Part shown: in pieces, positions 26,078-34,522 of the stretch
Layout: the number at the start of each line of letters is the position of its first letter
Position numbering within the stretch: the first letter of the stretch is position 1
Source of the DNA: Betaproteobacteria bacterium
GTDB lineage: Bacteria; Pseudomonadota; Gammaproteobacteria; Burkholderiales; Casimicrobiaceae
Reading direction: 5' to 3'
NCBI GenBank assembly: GCA_027492485.1
Contig: JAPUER010000062.1
Span: forward strand, 10,680 to 45,201
DNA: 34,522 nucleotides
The notes under the pieces: generated by a model
The model's input: only the letters and a program-made list of their open reading frames with translations
Told to the model about the DNA's origin: nothing
Database searches by the model: none
Made by a program: the position numbers and the translations under genes

Positions 26078-26206
26078 GGTAAACAGCTTTTTGGCTGAAA
26101 TGACCATTTCATCGGGGCAGGCAGCCAAAAAACACGAAAGCCGGTTTTGGCGAAATTCGGCGCTTTGCCCATATCCGATAAGGCTTTCAGCGAAAAGCTG
26201 TTCACC
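26078..26206. repeat. 129-bp element with imperfect terminal inverted repeats
   Basis: The accD-folC gap is almost filled by an element whose ends match in inverted orientation. The left end (26078-26100) starts GGTAAACAGCTTTTTGGCTG. The reverse complement of the right end (26185-26206) starts GGTGAACAGCTTTTCGCTGA. Three differences occur over about 22 bases. The interior has no reading frame and contains smaller repeats, including GCCAAAA and TTTTGGC. No target-site duplication is evident. It could be a MITE-like insertion or a long mRNA hairpin between the two genes. Confidence 0.55.
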
Positions 26207-26227
26207 GCGAGCTGAGGTCGTCGCGTC

Positions 26228-27511
26228 GTGACCGCGCTCGCCGACTGGCTGGCGCGCATCTACTCGATTCGTTCCGGCCCCGAAATCGAGATGGGACTGG
26301 AGCGCATCCGGCCGATATTCGAGCGAATGCAGGTGGCGCCGGCTTGCCCCGTGATTCTGGTGGCGGGCACCAACGGCAAAGGGTCGGTGTGCGCTTACAT
26401 CGACGCCATGCTCCGCGCGGCGGGCTATCGCGTCGGGCGTTACACCTCGCCGCATATCCATCGCTTCAACGAACGGGTGGCAATCAACGGCGTCGAGGCG
26501 ACCGACGACGCGCTGGTGGCGGCCTTCGACGCGGTGGATGCGGCACGCCGCGACGTGGCGCTCACCTTCTTCGAATACACGACGCTGGCCGCCTTTCACC
26601 TGTTCGCTGCCGCCGGACTGGACGCCTGGGTGGTCGAGGTTGGCCTCGGCGGCCGGCTCGATGCCACCAACATCCTCGACGCCGATTGCGCCGTGATCAC
26701 CAGCATCGGCGTCGATCACACCGAATTTCTCGGCCCGACTCGCGAACTGATCGCCGTCGAAAAGGCCGGCATCCTGCGCCGCGGACGCGATGCGGTGATT
26801 GCCGAGCCGGATCCGCCCGCCACGCTGACGCATTCGGTGAGCGCGCACGGCGCCCGCGCTCACTACATCGGCCGCGATTTCGGCTGGCATCGCGTGGCCG
26901 AAGCGCCGCAGCAATGGGGTTTCTGGATGCGCGATCCGGCCGCGGCCGACGGCATCGCCCATCGGCATGGGCTGCCGATTCCGGCGCTGCGCGGCGGCTA
27001 TCAATTGGGCAACGCCGCCGCCGCGCTGGCCGCGTTGCATTGCCTGCGCGAGCGTTTGCCGTTGTCGCAGGGCGCGGTCAAGCAGGGGTTGCTGGAGGTT
27101 GAATGGCCGGGCCGCTTTCAGGTGCTGCCCGGTCGCCCGGTGACCGTGCTCGATGTCGGGCATAACGCTCACGCAGCGATTGCGCTTGAGCGAGCGCTTG
27201 CTGACATGGCGTACTTCCCGGTCACCCATGCCGTTTTTGCCATGCTGCGCGACAAGGACATCGGCGCCGTCGTCGCCGCCGTCAAGGGCCGCATCGACGA
27301 GTGGCACGTCGCGCCGCTGCCCGGCCCGCGCGGCGCCGATCTGACACAGTTGCTCGATGCCTTGCAGAAAAGCGGCGTGTCGGATCGCCATATTCACCGC
27401 CACGACAGCGTTGCCGACGCCTATGCTGCGGCGCGGAAACTGGCAGCCGAAGCCGATAGAATCGTGGTCTTTGGATCGTTCCTCACGGTGGCGCAAGTCG
27501 CCGGGGCCTGA
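26228..27511 (+). CDS. folC: Dihydrofolate synthase / folylpolyglutamate synthase
   Basis: FolC adds glutamate to dihydropteroate and then further glutamates to folates, using ATP, in the cytosol. The 427-aa product has the Mur-ligase-like ATP-binding loop VAGTNGKGS (about 45-53). It also has the family segments YTSPHIHRFNERVAING, EVGLGGRLDATNI, GVDHTEFLG and DVGHNAHA. The start is GTG at 26228 with GAGG ten bases upstream. It follows accD after the inverted-repeat element and is followed six bases later by the SPOR protein gene, so the downstream genes are likely co-transcribed. Confidence 0.97.
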   Translation: MTALADWLARIYSIRSGPEIEMGLERIRPIFERMQVAPACPVILVAGTNGKGSVCAYIDAMLRAAGYRVGRYTSPHIHRFNERVAINGVEATDDALVAAFDAVDAARRDVALTFFEYTTLAAFHLFAAAGLDAWVVEVGLGGRLDATNILDADCAVITSIGVDHTEFLGPTRELIAVEKAGILRRGRDAVIAEPDPPATLTHSVSAHGARAHYIGRDFGWHRVAEAPQQWGFWMRDPAAADGIAHRHGLPIPALRGGYQLGNAAAALAALHCLRERLPLSQGAVKQGLLEVEWPGRFQVLPGRPVTVLDVGHNAHAAIALERALADMAYFPVTHAVFAMLRDKDIGAVVAAVKGRIDEWHVAPLPGPRGADLTQLLDALQKSGVSDRHIHRHDSVADAYAAARKLAAEADRIVVFGSFLTVAQVAGA

Positions 27512-27517
27512 GTTTCA

Positions 27518-28297
27518 ATGGCTGCTGCCGCGCCCAATATCGACGAACCGCAGCGCGCCGACCAATTGCGTCGCCGCGCCAATCGGCGGCTGCTGGGCGC
27601 CTCGGTGCTGCTGCTGATCGCCATCGTGGCGGTGCCGATGTTCCTCGAACGCGAGCCGCCGCCGCTGCCGGACAACGTCGACGTGCGCATTCCGCCGGTC
27701 GAAGGTACCAAATTCGATCCCAAATTCCCCGATGGCAAGAAGGCCGCCGCCGACAAGCCGGCCGAGATCGCGTCGATCAGCGAGCCGACCGGCGCCCAGG
27801 CCGGGGTGCCGACAGCCGCCGCGCCTTCCGCCGCGCCGGTAGCCGCGACCGCCGCCGTCGCGTCCGCAGTCCCCGACAAAGCGCCGCCCAGCCCCGCCAA
27901 GGCCGCTGTCGAGCCGCCGGCAGCCAAACCGGTGACGACGCCTCCGGCGACGGCGAATACCAAGCCGGCCGAAAAGCCAGCCGAAAAAGCGGCAACCAAG
28001 GCCGCCGAAAAGGCAGCGCCAGCCAAAGCGGCGGCAACCACCGGCGCGGAAGTGGTACGCAAGCCCGGCCAACTGGTCGTGCAGGTCATCGCGGTGCGCG
28101 ATCCGGCCGCCGCGAAGCAGGCCTACGATCGTGCCAAGTCGCTCAAGTTTCCGGTGTACACCGAGAAGATCGATGTTTCCAATGGCACCGTCACCCGCGT
28201 TCGCGTGGGGCCCTACGACGGCAAGCAGGCGGCGGAGTCCGCTCGCGCCAGACTCGCGCAGGTGGGGTTCGAGGCCAAGGTCGTCACGCTGCAATAG
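27518..28297 (+). CDS. SPOR-domain inner-membrane protein (DedD-like)
   Basis: The product is 259 aa with a short cytoplasmic N-terminus (RRRANRRLLG), one transmembrane segment at about 28-45 (LLGASVLLLIAIVAVPMF), and a long Ala/Pro/Lys-rich periplasmic linker with PAEK-type repeats. A C-terminal SPOR domain follows (about 180-259: GQLVVQVIAVRD to RVRVGPYDGK and VVTLQ). SPOR domains bind septal peptidoglycan stripped of stem peptides, and DedD-type proteins assist cell constriction. The position between folC and cvpA is the usual one for dedD-like genes in proteobacteria. The low-complexity linker is normal for the family. Confidence 0.9.
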   Translation: MAAAAPNIDEPQRADQLRRRANRRLLGASVLLLIAIVAVPMFLEREPPPLPDNVDVRIPPVEGTKFDPKFPDGKKAAADKPAEIASISEPTGAQAGVPTAAAPSAAPVAATAAVASAVPDKAPPSPAKAAVEPPAAKPVTTPPATANTKPAEKPAEKAATKAAEKAAPAKAAATTGAEVVRKPGQLVVQVIAVRDPAAAKQAYDRAKSLKFPVYTEKIDVSNGTVTRVRVGPYDGKQAAESARARLAQVGFEAKVVTLQ

Positions 28298-28321
28298 CGG
28301 GCGCCGGAACCCAAACACCCC

Positions 28322-28897
28322 ATGACCGGCTTTGATATCGCAGTCATCGTGGTGGTGCTTCTTTCGGCGCTGCTCGGCCTGTGGCGCGGCGTGATCCGCG
28401 AAGTCTTCGCGCTGGCCGCATGGATCGCGGCGATTGTTTGCATGTTCCTGTTCGGCGGCCGCGTGGCGCAGATGTTGCCGCTACTGCAACTCTCCGCCGA
28501 GACGGCGTGGCTGCGTTCGCTGGCTGGCCACGCGCTGGTGTTCGTCGGTGTTTTCCTGCTGCTGAGTGTGATCGGCTTCGTCTTCAGCAAACTGGTCAAG
28601 GCGGTCGGCCTGTCGTTTGTCGACCGCGCATTGGGCATGGTGTTTGGTGTGCTGCGTGGCGTGCTGATCGTCGTGTTGCTGGTGCTGGTGGCCGGGGCGA
28701 CCAGCCTGCCGTCGTTCGCCTGGTGGCGCGACAGCATCAGCGCAAAACCGCTGGCAACGTTCGCGGCGATTCTGCGCAGCAAATTGCCGGACGACCTGGC
28801 CAAACGCTTCAAATTCCAGCCGGCAACCCCAACTGTAGCTGGCACTGATTTCAAGATCGCGGCGGCTGCCGCAAGGATGTTCCCATGTGTGGTGTGA
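28322..28897 (+). CDS. cvpA: CvpA family membrane protein
   Basis: This is an inner-membrane protein of 191 aa with about four hydrophobic segments: FDIAVIVVVLLSALLGLWRG, ALAAWIAAIVCMFLFGG, ALVFVGVFLLLSVIGFVF and VFGVLRGVLIVVLLVLVAGA. The opening, with LSALLGLWRGVIREVFAL, is typical of CvpA. Members were first linked to colicin V production in E. coli and are now tied to envelope integrity; the exact activity is unsettled. The 3' end overlaps the start of purF by 13 bases, so the two genes are translationally close and co-transcribed, as in most proteobacteria. Confidence 0.94.
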   Translation: MTGFDIAVIVVVLLSALLGLWRGVIREVFALAAWIAAIVCMFLFGGRVAQMLPLLQLSAETAWLRSLAGHALVFVGVFLLLSVIGFVFSKLVKAVGLSFVDRALGMVFGVLRGVLIVVLLVLVAGATSLPSFAWWRDSISAKPLATFAAILRSKLPDDLAKRFKFQPATPTVAGTDFKIAAAAARMFPCVV

Positions 28898-30390
28898 TCG
28901 GTATCGTCTCGCACGGCCCGGTAAACCAGTTGATCTACGACGGCCTGATGACGCTGCAACACCGCGGGCAGGACGCCGCCGGCATCATGACGGCGGATGG
29001 TGCGGTGTTCCACCAGCACAAGGCCAAGGGCATGGCGCGCGACGTGTTCCGCACCCGCAACATGCGCGATCTGCTCGGCAACGCCGGCATCGGCCACGTG
29101 CGCTACCCGACGGCGGGCAGCGCGGTGAGCGAGCATGAGGCACAGCCGTTCTACGTGAATTCGCCGTTCGGCATCTCGCTGGTGCACAACGGCAATCTCA
29201 CCAACGGCGAGCAGCTGAAGGCCGATCTGTTCAAGCTCGACGCGCGCCACATCAATACCAACAGCGACAGCGAAGTGTTGCTCAATGTGCTGGCGCTGGA
29301 GCTGGAACGCGCCGCGCAGGGCGGGCGCACGCTGACGCCGGAGATGATTTTCAAAGCCGTTGCCGGCGTGCATCAGCGCTGCAAGGGCGCGTATGCGGTG
29401 ACGGCGATGATCGCGGGCTACGGCATGCTGGCGTTCCGCGATCCGCACGGCATCCGGCCGATGGTCTATGGCCGCAACGAGACGATGGCCGGGCCGGAAT
29501 ACGCCGTGGCCAGCGAGACCGTGGCGCTCGACGTGCTGGGCTTTCAGTTCGTGCGCGACATCGCACCGGGCGAGGCGCTGTTCATTGACTTTGCGGGACA
29601 CGTGCACGCGCAACAGTGCGCGCAAAACCCGAAGCTGAATCCCTGCATCTTCGAGTACGTCTACCTCGCGCGGCCGGACTCGGTGATCGACGGCATCAGC
29701 GTGTACGACGCCCGCGTGCACCTCGGCGCCGAGTTGGCCGGCGAGATCATGAAACTGCCGGACTGGCAGGAGATCGACGTGGTGGTGCCGATCCCCGATT
29801 CATCGCGCCCAAGCGCGCTGGAATTGGCGACGCGCATCAACCGCCCGTATCGCGAAGGTTTTGTGAAGAATCGCTACGTCGGCCGCACCTTCATCATGCC
29901 GGGCCACGCGATGCGCAGGAAGAGCGTGCGCCAGAAACTGAACCCGATCGCCAGCGAATTCACCGGCAAGACGGTGTTGCTGGTCGACGATTCGATCGTG
30001 CGCGGCACCACGAGCCGCGAGATCGTGCAGATGGCGCGAGAGGCGGGCGCGAAAAAAGTGTTCTTCGCCAGTGCCGCACCGCCGGTGATCTACCCGAACG
30101 TTTACGGCATCGACATGCCGACGCCAAGCGAGCTGATTGCCGTGGGCAAGACGCATGAACAGGTGGCCGAAGCGATTGGTGCCGACCGCGTGATCTATCA
30201 AAGCATCGACGGCATGAAGCGCGCCATCCTGCAAAGCCAGAAACCCGATCATCCGGCGAAGATCGCCGATTTTGATGCGTCCTGCTTCGACGGTTGCTAC
30301 GTCACCGGCGACATCACGCCGCAGTTTCTGCAGGGCCTCGCGGTGGCGCGCGATGAGCTGCGTGGTGAGGTGGTAGGGGCGGATCAGTAG
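28885..30390 (+). CDS. purF: Amidophosphoribosyltransferase
   Basis: PurF makes phosphoribosylamine from PRPP and glutamine, the first committed step of purine synthesis, in the cytosol. The 501-aa product begins MCGVIGIVSHGP. Cys2 becomes the N-terminal nucleophile of the glutaminase domain after Met removal. The glutaminase half continues with LQHRGQDAAG, VRYPTAGS and HNGNLTN. The phosphoribosyltransferase half carries the PRPP loop VLLVDDSIVRGTTS (about 360-375) and PVIYPNVYGIDMP. The ribosome binding site AAGGA lies inside the overlapping end of cvpA. Length and order are standard. Confidence 0.97.
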   Translation: MCGVIGIVSHGPVNQLIYDGLMTLQHRGQDAAGIMTADGAVFHQHKAKGMARDVFRTRNMRDLLGNAGIGHVRYPTAGSAVSEHEAQPFYVNSPFGISLVHNGNLTNGEQLKADLFKLDARHINTNSDSEVLLNVLALELERAAQGGRTLTPEMIFKAVAGVHQRCKGAYAVTAMIAGYGMLAFRDPHGIRPMVYGRNETMAGPEYAVASETVALDVLGFQFVRDIAPGEALFIDFAGHVHAQQCAQNPKLNPCIFEYVYLARPDSVIDGISVYDARVHLGAELAGEIMKLPDWQEIDVVVPIPDSSRPSALELATRINRPYREGFVKNRYVGRTFIMPGHAMRRKSVRQKLNPIASEFTGKTVLLVDDSIVRGTTSREIVQMAREAGAKKVFFASAAPPVIYPNVYGIDMPTPSELIAVGKTHEQVAEAIGADRVIYQSIDGMKRAILQSQKPDHPAKIADFDASCFDGCYVTGDITPQFLQGLAVARDELRGEVVGADQ

Positions 30391-30427
30391 CGCTGCGCGC
30401 AGGACGAATGACGAGTGACGAAATGGC

Positions 30428-30509
30428 ACTCGTAGGGTGGGCGCCCCGTGCCCACCAAGCATTGACGTGAGGCACCAGACGGTGGGCAGGGGCTGCCCAC
30501 CCTACGAGT
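30428..30509. repeat. 82-bp palindromic element in the metZ leader
   Basis: ACTCGTAGGGTGGGC (30428-30442) and GCCCACCCTACGAGT (30495-30509) are perfect 15-base inverted arms. Inside are further complementary blocks (CCGTGCCCACC, GGTGGGCAGGGG). GTAGGGTGGGC/GCCCACCCTAC palindromes of this sort occur as dispersed repeats in many environmental proteobacteria. This copy ends nine bases before the metZ start codon, so it may shape metZ expression by forming a hairpin over the ribosome binding region. Confidence 0.65.
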
Positions 30510-30518
30510 AAACAAATC

Positions 30519-31703
30519 ATGAACGACCACGATTACTCTGTTGACACCCTAGCCATCCGCGCGGGCGGATTGCGTTCGCCGTTCAACGAGCACTCCGAGG
30601 CACTGTTTGCCACGGTGAGCTTTGTGCATGAATCGGCGGCGATGGCGGCGAAGCGCTTCACCGGCGAGGAGCCGGGCTACATCTATTCGCGCTTCACCAA
30701 CCCGACGGTGGACATGTTCGAGCGCCGTCTTGCCGCAATGGAGGGCGCCGAGGCGGCGATCGCGACGTCCACCGGCATGGCCGCGATTTCAACGCTGGCG
30801 ATGACGCTCTGCGCGGCGGGCGACCACATCGTGACCAGCGGCAGCGTGTTTGGCTCAACGCTCAATGTATTCGGCGCGCCGGTGATGGGCAAGTTCGGCG
30901 TCACCTGCGAGGTGGTGAACTCGACGGGGCTCGATGCCTGGGCGAAGGCGATCCGTCCGGGCACCAAAATGGTGTTTCTGGAAACGCCGTCGAACCCGAT
31001 GGCGGATGTGTTCGACATCGCGGCGATTGCCGACATGGCGCGTAAGGTCGGCGCAACCTTTGCCGTCGACAATTGCTTTTGCACGCCGGTGCTGCAGAAG
31101 CCGTTGGCGCTGGGCGCAGATGTGGTGATTCATTCGGCGTCGAAACATCTCGATGGTCAGGGGCGCGTGATGGGTGGCGCAGTTGTGGGCACGAAAGAGA
31201 TGTGCCGCGAGCGCGTCTACAACTTTCTGCGCACCACGGGCGCGAGTCTTGCTCCGTTCAACGCATGGGTGATTTTGAAGGGCATGGAGACTTTGCCGAT
31301 CCGCATGCGGGCGCACAGCGAAAATGCGCTGGCGCTGGCGGAGTGGCTTGAGGCGCATCCGAGGGTGGCGAATGTGAACTACCCGTTTCTCGCGTCGCAT
31401 CCGGCGGTGGCGCTTGCGAGGCGACAGCAGTCGGGCGGTGGCGCGGTGCTGTCGTTCAAGGTCAAGGGCGGCAAGGCCGAGGCATGGAAGGTGATCGACG
31501 CGGTAAAGATCATGTCGATCACCGGCAATCTGGGTGATGTGAAGACGACGATTACGCACCCGGCCACGACCACGCACGGACGCATGACACAGGCGGCGCG
31601 CGATGCGGCGGGCATCGGCGACGCGCTGATTCGTGTCGCCGTGGGGCTGGAGTCGCAGGAGGATTTGCGAGCCGATCTGGCGCGCGGTTTGAGTCAGATA
31701 TAG
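30519..31703 (+). CDS. metZ: O-succinylhomoserine sulfhydrylase
   Basis: MetZ is a PLP enzyme of the Cys/Met metabolism family that makes homocysteine from O-succinylhomoserine and sulfide, allowing direct sulfhydrylation in methionine synthesis. The 394-aa product shows YIYSRFTNPTVDMFE, ATSTGMAAI, ETPSNPMADVFD and AVDNCFCTPVLQKPLALGAD. The PLP lysine is K209 in HSASKHLDGQGRVMGG. The C-terminal segment, SITGNLGDVKTTITHPATTT, is also typical. The position after purF matches other Burkholderiales, which supports metZ over metB or cystathionine beta-lyase. The ribosome binding site is weak, and a palindromic repeat lies immediately upstream. Confidence 0.93.
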   Translation: MNDHDYSVDTLAIRAGGLRSPFNEHSEALFATVSFVHESAAMAAKRFTGEEPGYIYSRFTNPTVDMFERRLAAMEGAEAAIATSTGMAAISTLAMTLCAAGDHIVTSGSVFGSTLNVFGAPVMGKFGVTCEVVNSTGLDAWAKAIRPGTKMVFLETPSNPMADVFDIAAIADMARKVGATFAVDNCFCTPVLQKPLALGADVVIHSASKHLDGQGRVMGGAVVGTKEMCRERVYNFLRTTGASLAPFNAWVILKGMETLPIRMRAHSENALALAEWLEAHPRVANVNYPFLASHPAVALARRQQSGGGAVLSFKVKGGKAEAWKVIDAVKIMSITGNLGDVKTTITHPATTTHGRMTQAARDAAGIGDALIRVAVGLESQEDLRADLARGLSQI

Positions 31704-31763
31704 AAGCCGGTCGCGCCGGTCCGCTCAGTAGTACATAACAGTTTTAAGAGGGTCAAGAGAGTC

Positions 31764-33038
31764 ATGTTGTACGCCTTTCACGAAATGCAGAAATCCCTGG
31801 GTGCGCCGATGCGCTTCATGGCCGAGATGGGCATGACCTGGGCGCAATCCGACGGCAATCCGTGGAAAGACTTGCCCCCGAACGACTTCCTCGCGGCGAC
31901 CAGCGAATTGACGATTCGGCTGACCAAGGAATACCCCAAGCTGCCATTCGGTATCCATACGATCAGTGTCGATGGCCATACGCACGCCATCGAGGAAACG
32001 GTGGTTGCCGAAAAACCGTTTTGCCAGTTGCGGCGATTCAGCAAAGTCGGCGCCAGGGGCGAGCCGCGCATCCTGCTGGTGGCGCCACTGTCCGGGCATC
32101 ATGCGACGCTGCTGCGCGATACGGTGCGCTCATTGGTGCAGGATCACGAGGTGTTTGTCACCGACTGGCGGGACGCTCGCATCGTGCCGTTGTCGGAAGG
32201 CATCTTTCATCTCGATGACTATGTGACCTACGTCATGGAATTCCTGCGCTCGCTGGGGCCGAACGTGTTCGTGATGTCGGTCTGCCAGCCGACGGTGCCG
32301 GTGCTGTGCGCGGTCAGCCTGATGGCGGCGCAGAACGACCCGCTGCGGCCGAAGGCGATGATCATGATGGGCGGTCCCATCGATACGCGGGTCAATCCGT
32401 CGAGCGTCAACAACTACGCAACCAAGCATTCGATCGACTGGTTCGAGCGGCACGTGATCTCGCGCGTGCCGGCGAAGTATCCCGGCTTCGGTCGCCGCGT
32501 CTATCCGGGCTTCCTGCAGCACTATGGCTTCGTTGCAATGAACCCTGGGCACCACGCCAAGTCGCACTGGGAGTACTACATCAACATGATGCGTGGCGAC
32601 GGCCCGGCGGATACCGAGGCGCACCGCAAGTTCTACGATGAATACAACGCGGTGCTCGATCTGGATGCGGCGTACTACCTTGAGACGGTGCAGCGGGTTT
32701 TCCAGGAATACCGCCTGCCCCGCGGTGTGATGGACGTCCACGGCGAAAAGGTGGTCCCAACTGCGATCAAGGACATTGGGCTGATGACCGTCGAAGGCGG
32801 TGAAGATGATATTTCCTGTCCGGGGCAGACGTACGCCGCGCACGGCCTGTGTGCGAACATCCCGGAGTCAAGGCGCAATCACCTGCTGGTGGAGGGTTGC
32901 GGCCACTACGGCATCTTCTCCGGCAGTCGCTGGCGCAGCATCGTTTATCCGGCGATTCGCGACTTTATTGCCAGAGAAAGCGCTGGCGCCAAGACTGCGG
33001 GGAGCGTTGCTCCCTCGCGCCGCGCCGGCAAGAAATAA
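31764..33038 (+). CDS. phaZ: Intracellular polyhydroxyalkanoate depolymerase
   Basis: PhaZ hydrolyses the carbon store poly(3-hydroxybutyrate) inside the cell. The 424-aa product matches intracellular PhaZ of Ralstonia type, in which a cysteine replaces the usual lipase serine. Here the nucleophile is C174 in MSVCQPTVPV. The remaining triad is likely the Asp in EGGEDDISCPGQT and the His in VEGCGHYGIFSG. The family N-terminus MLYAFHEMQKSLGAPMRF is complete, and no signal peptide is present, so it is not the secreted enzyme. ATG at 31764 has AGAG just upstream. No other pha genes are in the window. Confidence 0.95.
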   Translation: MLYAFHEMQKSLGAPMRFMAEMGMTWAQSDGNPWKDLPPNDFLAATSELTIRLTKEYPKLPFGIHTISVDGHTHAIEETVVAEKPFCQLRRFSKVGARGEPRILLVAPLSGHHATLLRDTVRSLVQDHEVFVTDWRDARIVPLSEGIFHLDDYVTYVMEFLRSLGPNVFVMSVCQPTVPVLCAVSLMAAQNDPLRPKAMIMMGGPIDTRVNPSSVNNYATKHSIDWFERHVISRVPAKYPGFGRRVYPGFLQHYGFVAMNPGHHAKSHWEYYINMMRGDGPADTEAHRKFYDEYNAVLDLDAAYYLETVQRVFQEYRLPRGVMDVHGEKVVPTAIKDIGLMTVEGGEDDISCPGQTYAAHGLCANIPESRRNHLLVEGCGHYGIFSGSRWRSIVYPAIRDFIARESAGAKTAGSVAPSRRAGKK

Positions 33039-33174
33039 TTTGAAATTTTCCAACTTTTTGACGAAAACCCACTGGCCGCGCCTTCGCCAGCGGTGTTGCA
33101 CAAAAATTAGGCGCAATATTGCCTGAAAATTAAGCAAAACCCTTCAAAATCAGGTCGTTTTTCGGTGCTGGGAG

Positions 33175-33203
33175 TTGCAAAGTAAAAATAGGTATGCCAT
33201 AAT
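33175..33203 (+). promoter_or_regulatory. Sigma-70-type promoter for tRNA-fMet and the rRNA leader
   Basis: TTGCAA (33175-33180) and CATAAT (33198-33203) are separated by exactly 17 bases, with A/T-rich spacer sequence. Both hexamers differ from consensus at one or two positions. The start would be near 33210, about 80 bases before the initiator tRNA. The rest of the gap back to phaZ (33039-33174) contains no gene. Confidence 0.7.
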
Positions 33204-33288
33204 TTCTGTCTTCGCTGATTGAACGCAACGCAGCAAACGACGGAAGTTGAATGTTGGGGGGTTGAGGGCAGTTGGCAGAAGCCGCAGG

Positions 33289-33365
33289 CGCGGGGTGGAG
33301 CAGTCTGGCAGCTCGTCGGGCTCATAACCCGAAGGTCGAAGGTTCAAATCCTTCCCCCGCAACCA
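33289..33365 (+). tRNA. Initiator tRNA-fMet (CAU)
   Basis: These 77 bases, including encoded CCA, fold into a full cloverleaf: acceptor CGCGGGG/CCCCGCA, D stem GAGC/GCTC, anticodon stem TCGGG/CCCGA with loop CTCATAA (anticodon CAT at 33323-33325), and T stem GAAGG/CCTTC. The unpaired C1-A72 at the acceptor end and the GGG/CCC pairs in the anticodon stem are hallmarks of bacterial initiator tRNA. It lies about 420 bases upstream of 16S rRNA on the same strand. Confidence 0.97.
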
Positions 33366-33785
33366 GTTTGATTCGGGAGCGAATTGAGATTGGTAGCGAA
33401 GTCTGTGAGGTGTGCCGGTTTGGGCTTGCTTGATCGAGATTAAGCGGGTTAGATCGGAAGAGAGAAATAATTTGCGAGGCATTAGAATAGATGCCCCGGA
33501 AATGATTTCTCTCGAAAAAGCCGGAAGGCGGATTCGGGAAGGCCTCGAAAGAGGCGGATGGAGAAATCAACGCTCTTTAAGAATTGAGACAACCGAAACG
33601 TGTAGGTACTTCGGAGAATAGCCGGCCGCTCTAGGGTTCGGCGAGCTTCAGGGGTGCATACACAGATGGGGAGATGTTCTTCTCTGATTGACTCAGGCTT
33701 TGCTAAGCCGCCAGGGGTTGATTGAGGGGAGGATGTCGAAGAACCGTTCAGTGTAATTTTGAGTATTGTGAAATTAGCAGTGATT
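33366..33785 (+). promoter_or_regulatory. rRNA leader with stem-loop and boxA
   Basis: These 420 bases between the initiator tRNA and 16S rRNA contain no gene. GAGAGAAATAATTT (33460-33473) pairs with AAATGATTTCTCTC (33500-33513) with one mismatch, and inside it GGCAT pairs with ATGCC (33478-33495), forming a long hairpin without a T run. GCTCTTTAA at 33572-33580 matches the boxA antitermination site of rRNA leaders (E. coli TGCTCTTTAACA). The tRNA is thus probably transcribed with the rRNA operon and released by processing, although a second promoter cannot be ruled out. Confidence 0.65.
33571..33582 (+). promoter_or_regulatory. boxA antitermination element
   Basis: CGCTCTTTAAGA resembles the rRNA leader boxA, which recruits NusB/NusE to prevent premature termination in rRNA operons. 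It lies about 205 bases before the 16S 5' end, in the expected leader position. Confidence 0.65.

Positions 33786-34522
<737 letters not shown>

Noticed and set aside
33451-33462. AGATCGGAAGAG, the core of a common sequencing adapter
   Set aside because: The match ends after 12 bases and the sequence continues naturally into a stem-loop that pairs with downstream sequence, so chance is more likely than adapter contamination.
33150-33570. Minus-strand frames containing GKDLNLRPSGYEPDELPDC and GEGFEPSTFGL-like sequence
   Set aside because: This is the well-known false translation of the strand opposite a tRNA-Met gene; the tRNA explains the sequence.

Overview
The window reads as one end of a contig from a GC-rich betaproteobacterium, most likely order Burkholderiales. 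The evidence is the 5' half of the 16S rRNA gene at the right edge, the block accD-folC-SPOR protein-cvpA-purF-metZ in its usual Burkholderiales order, an intracellular PHA depolymerase, and a DUF3683 FAD/Fe-S oxidoreductase. The left edge starts in G/C homopolymer sequence that looks like assembly noise. The right edge stops inside 16S rRNA, a common place for a contig to break.

Layout. (1) 1-2437 is an AT-richer accessory region. On the minus strand it holds short genes that gene callers would mostly miss: two 36-aa single-span membrane peptides, three short peptides with 15-residue leaders built like the colicin V/class II microcin double-glycine leader, and a 93-aa multi-span membrane protein. 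A 20-bp dyad resembling a lux/las box lies upstream, and a broken zinc-ribbon gene lies beside it. (2) 2468-6720, minus: FKBP-type isomerase, pepN and hemB. (3) 6923-9347, plus: an unrecognised 551-aa protein and an AlaX-type editing hydrolase. (4) 9451-15514, minus: dienelactone hydrolase-like protein, glutaminase, and the 1357-aa DUF3683 oxidoreductase. (5) 15714-22264, minus: five tightly spaced genes encoding an exported intradiol dioxygenase-like protein, two paralogous secreted beta-helix proteins, and an OmpR-type response regulator with its histidine kinase. (6) 22429-33038, plus: a large PLP-dependent amino-acid decarboxylase, a repeat-rich gap, accD-folC-SPOR-cvpA-purF-metZ, and phaZ. 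(7) 33175-34522, plus: a strong promoter, initiator tRNA, a structured leader with boxA, and the 16S rRNA gene.

Most of the window is housekeeping: heme synthesis, protein turnover, fatty-acid and folate synthesis, purine entry, methionine synthesis and storage-polymer use. The most novel part is the left-end peptide cluster. Three precursors share the spacing K/R2, I/L4, V/I12, G14-G15 of microcin leaders once an ATG-to-ACG change in one and a single-base frame break in another are allowed for. A small membrane protein sits where an immunity protein would be expected, and the putative quorum-sensing box would place the set under cell-density control. No exporter, LuxI or LuxR is visible here, so the function is an inference. 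The second interesting locus is the five-gene set that links secreted beta-helix proteins to a two-component system.
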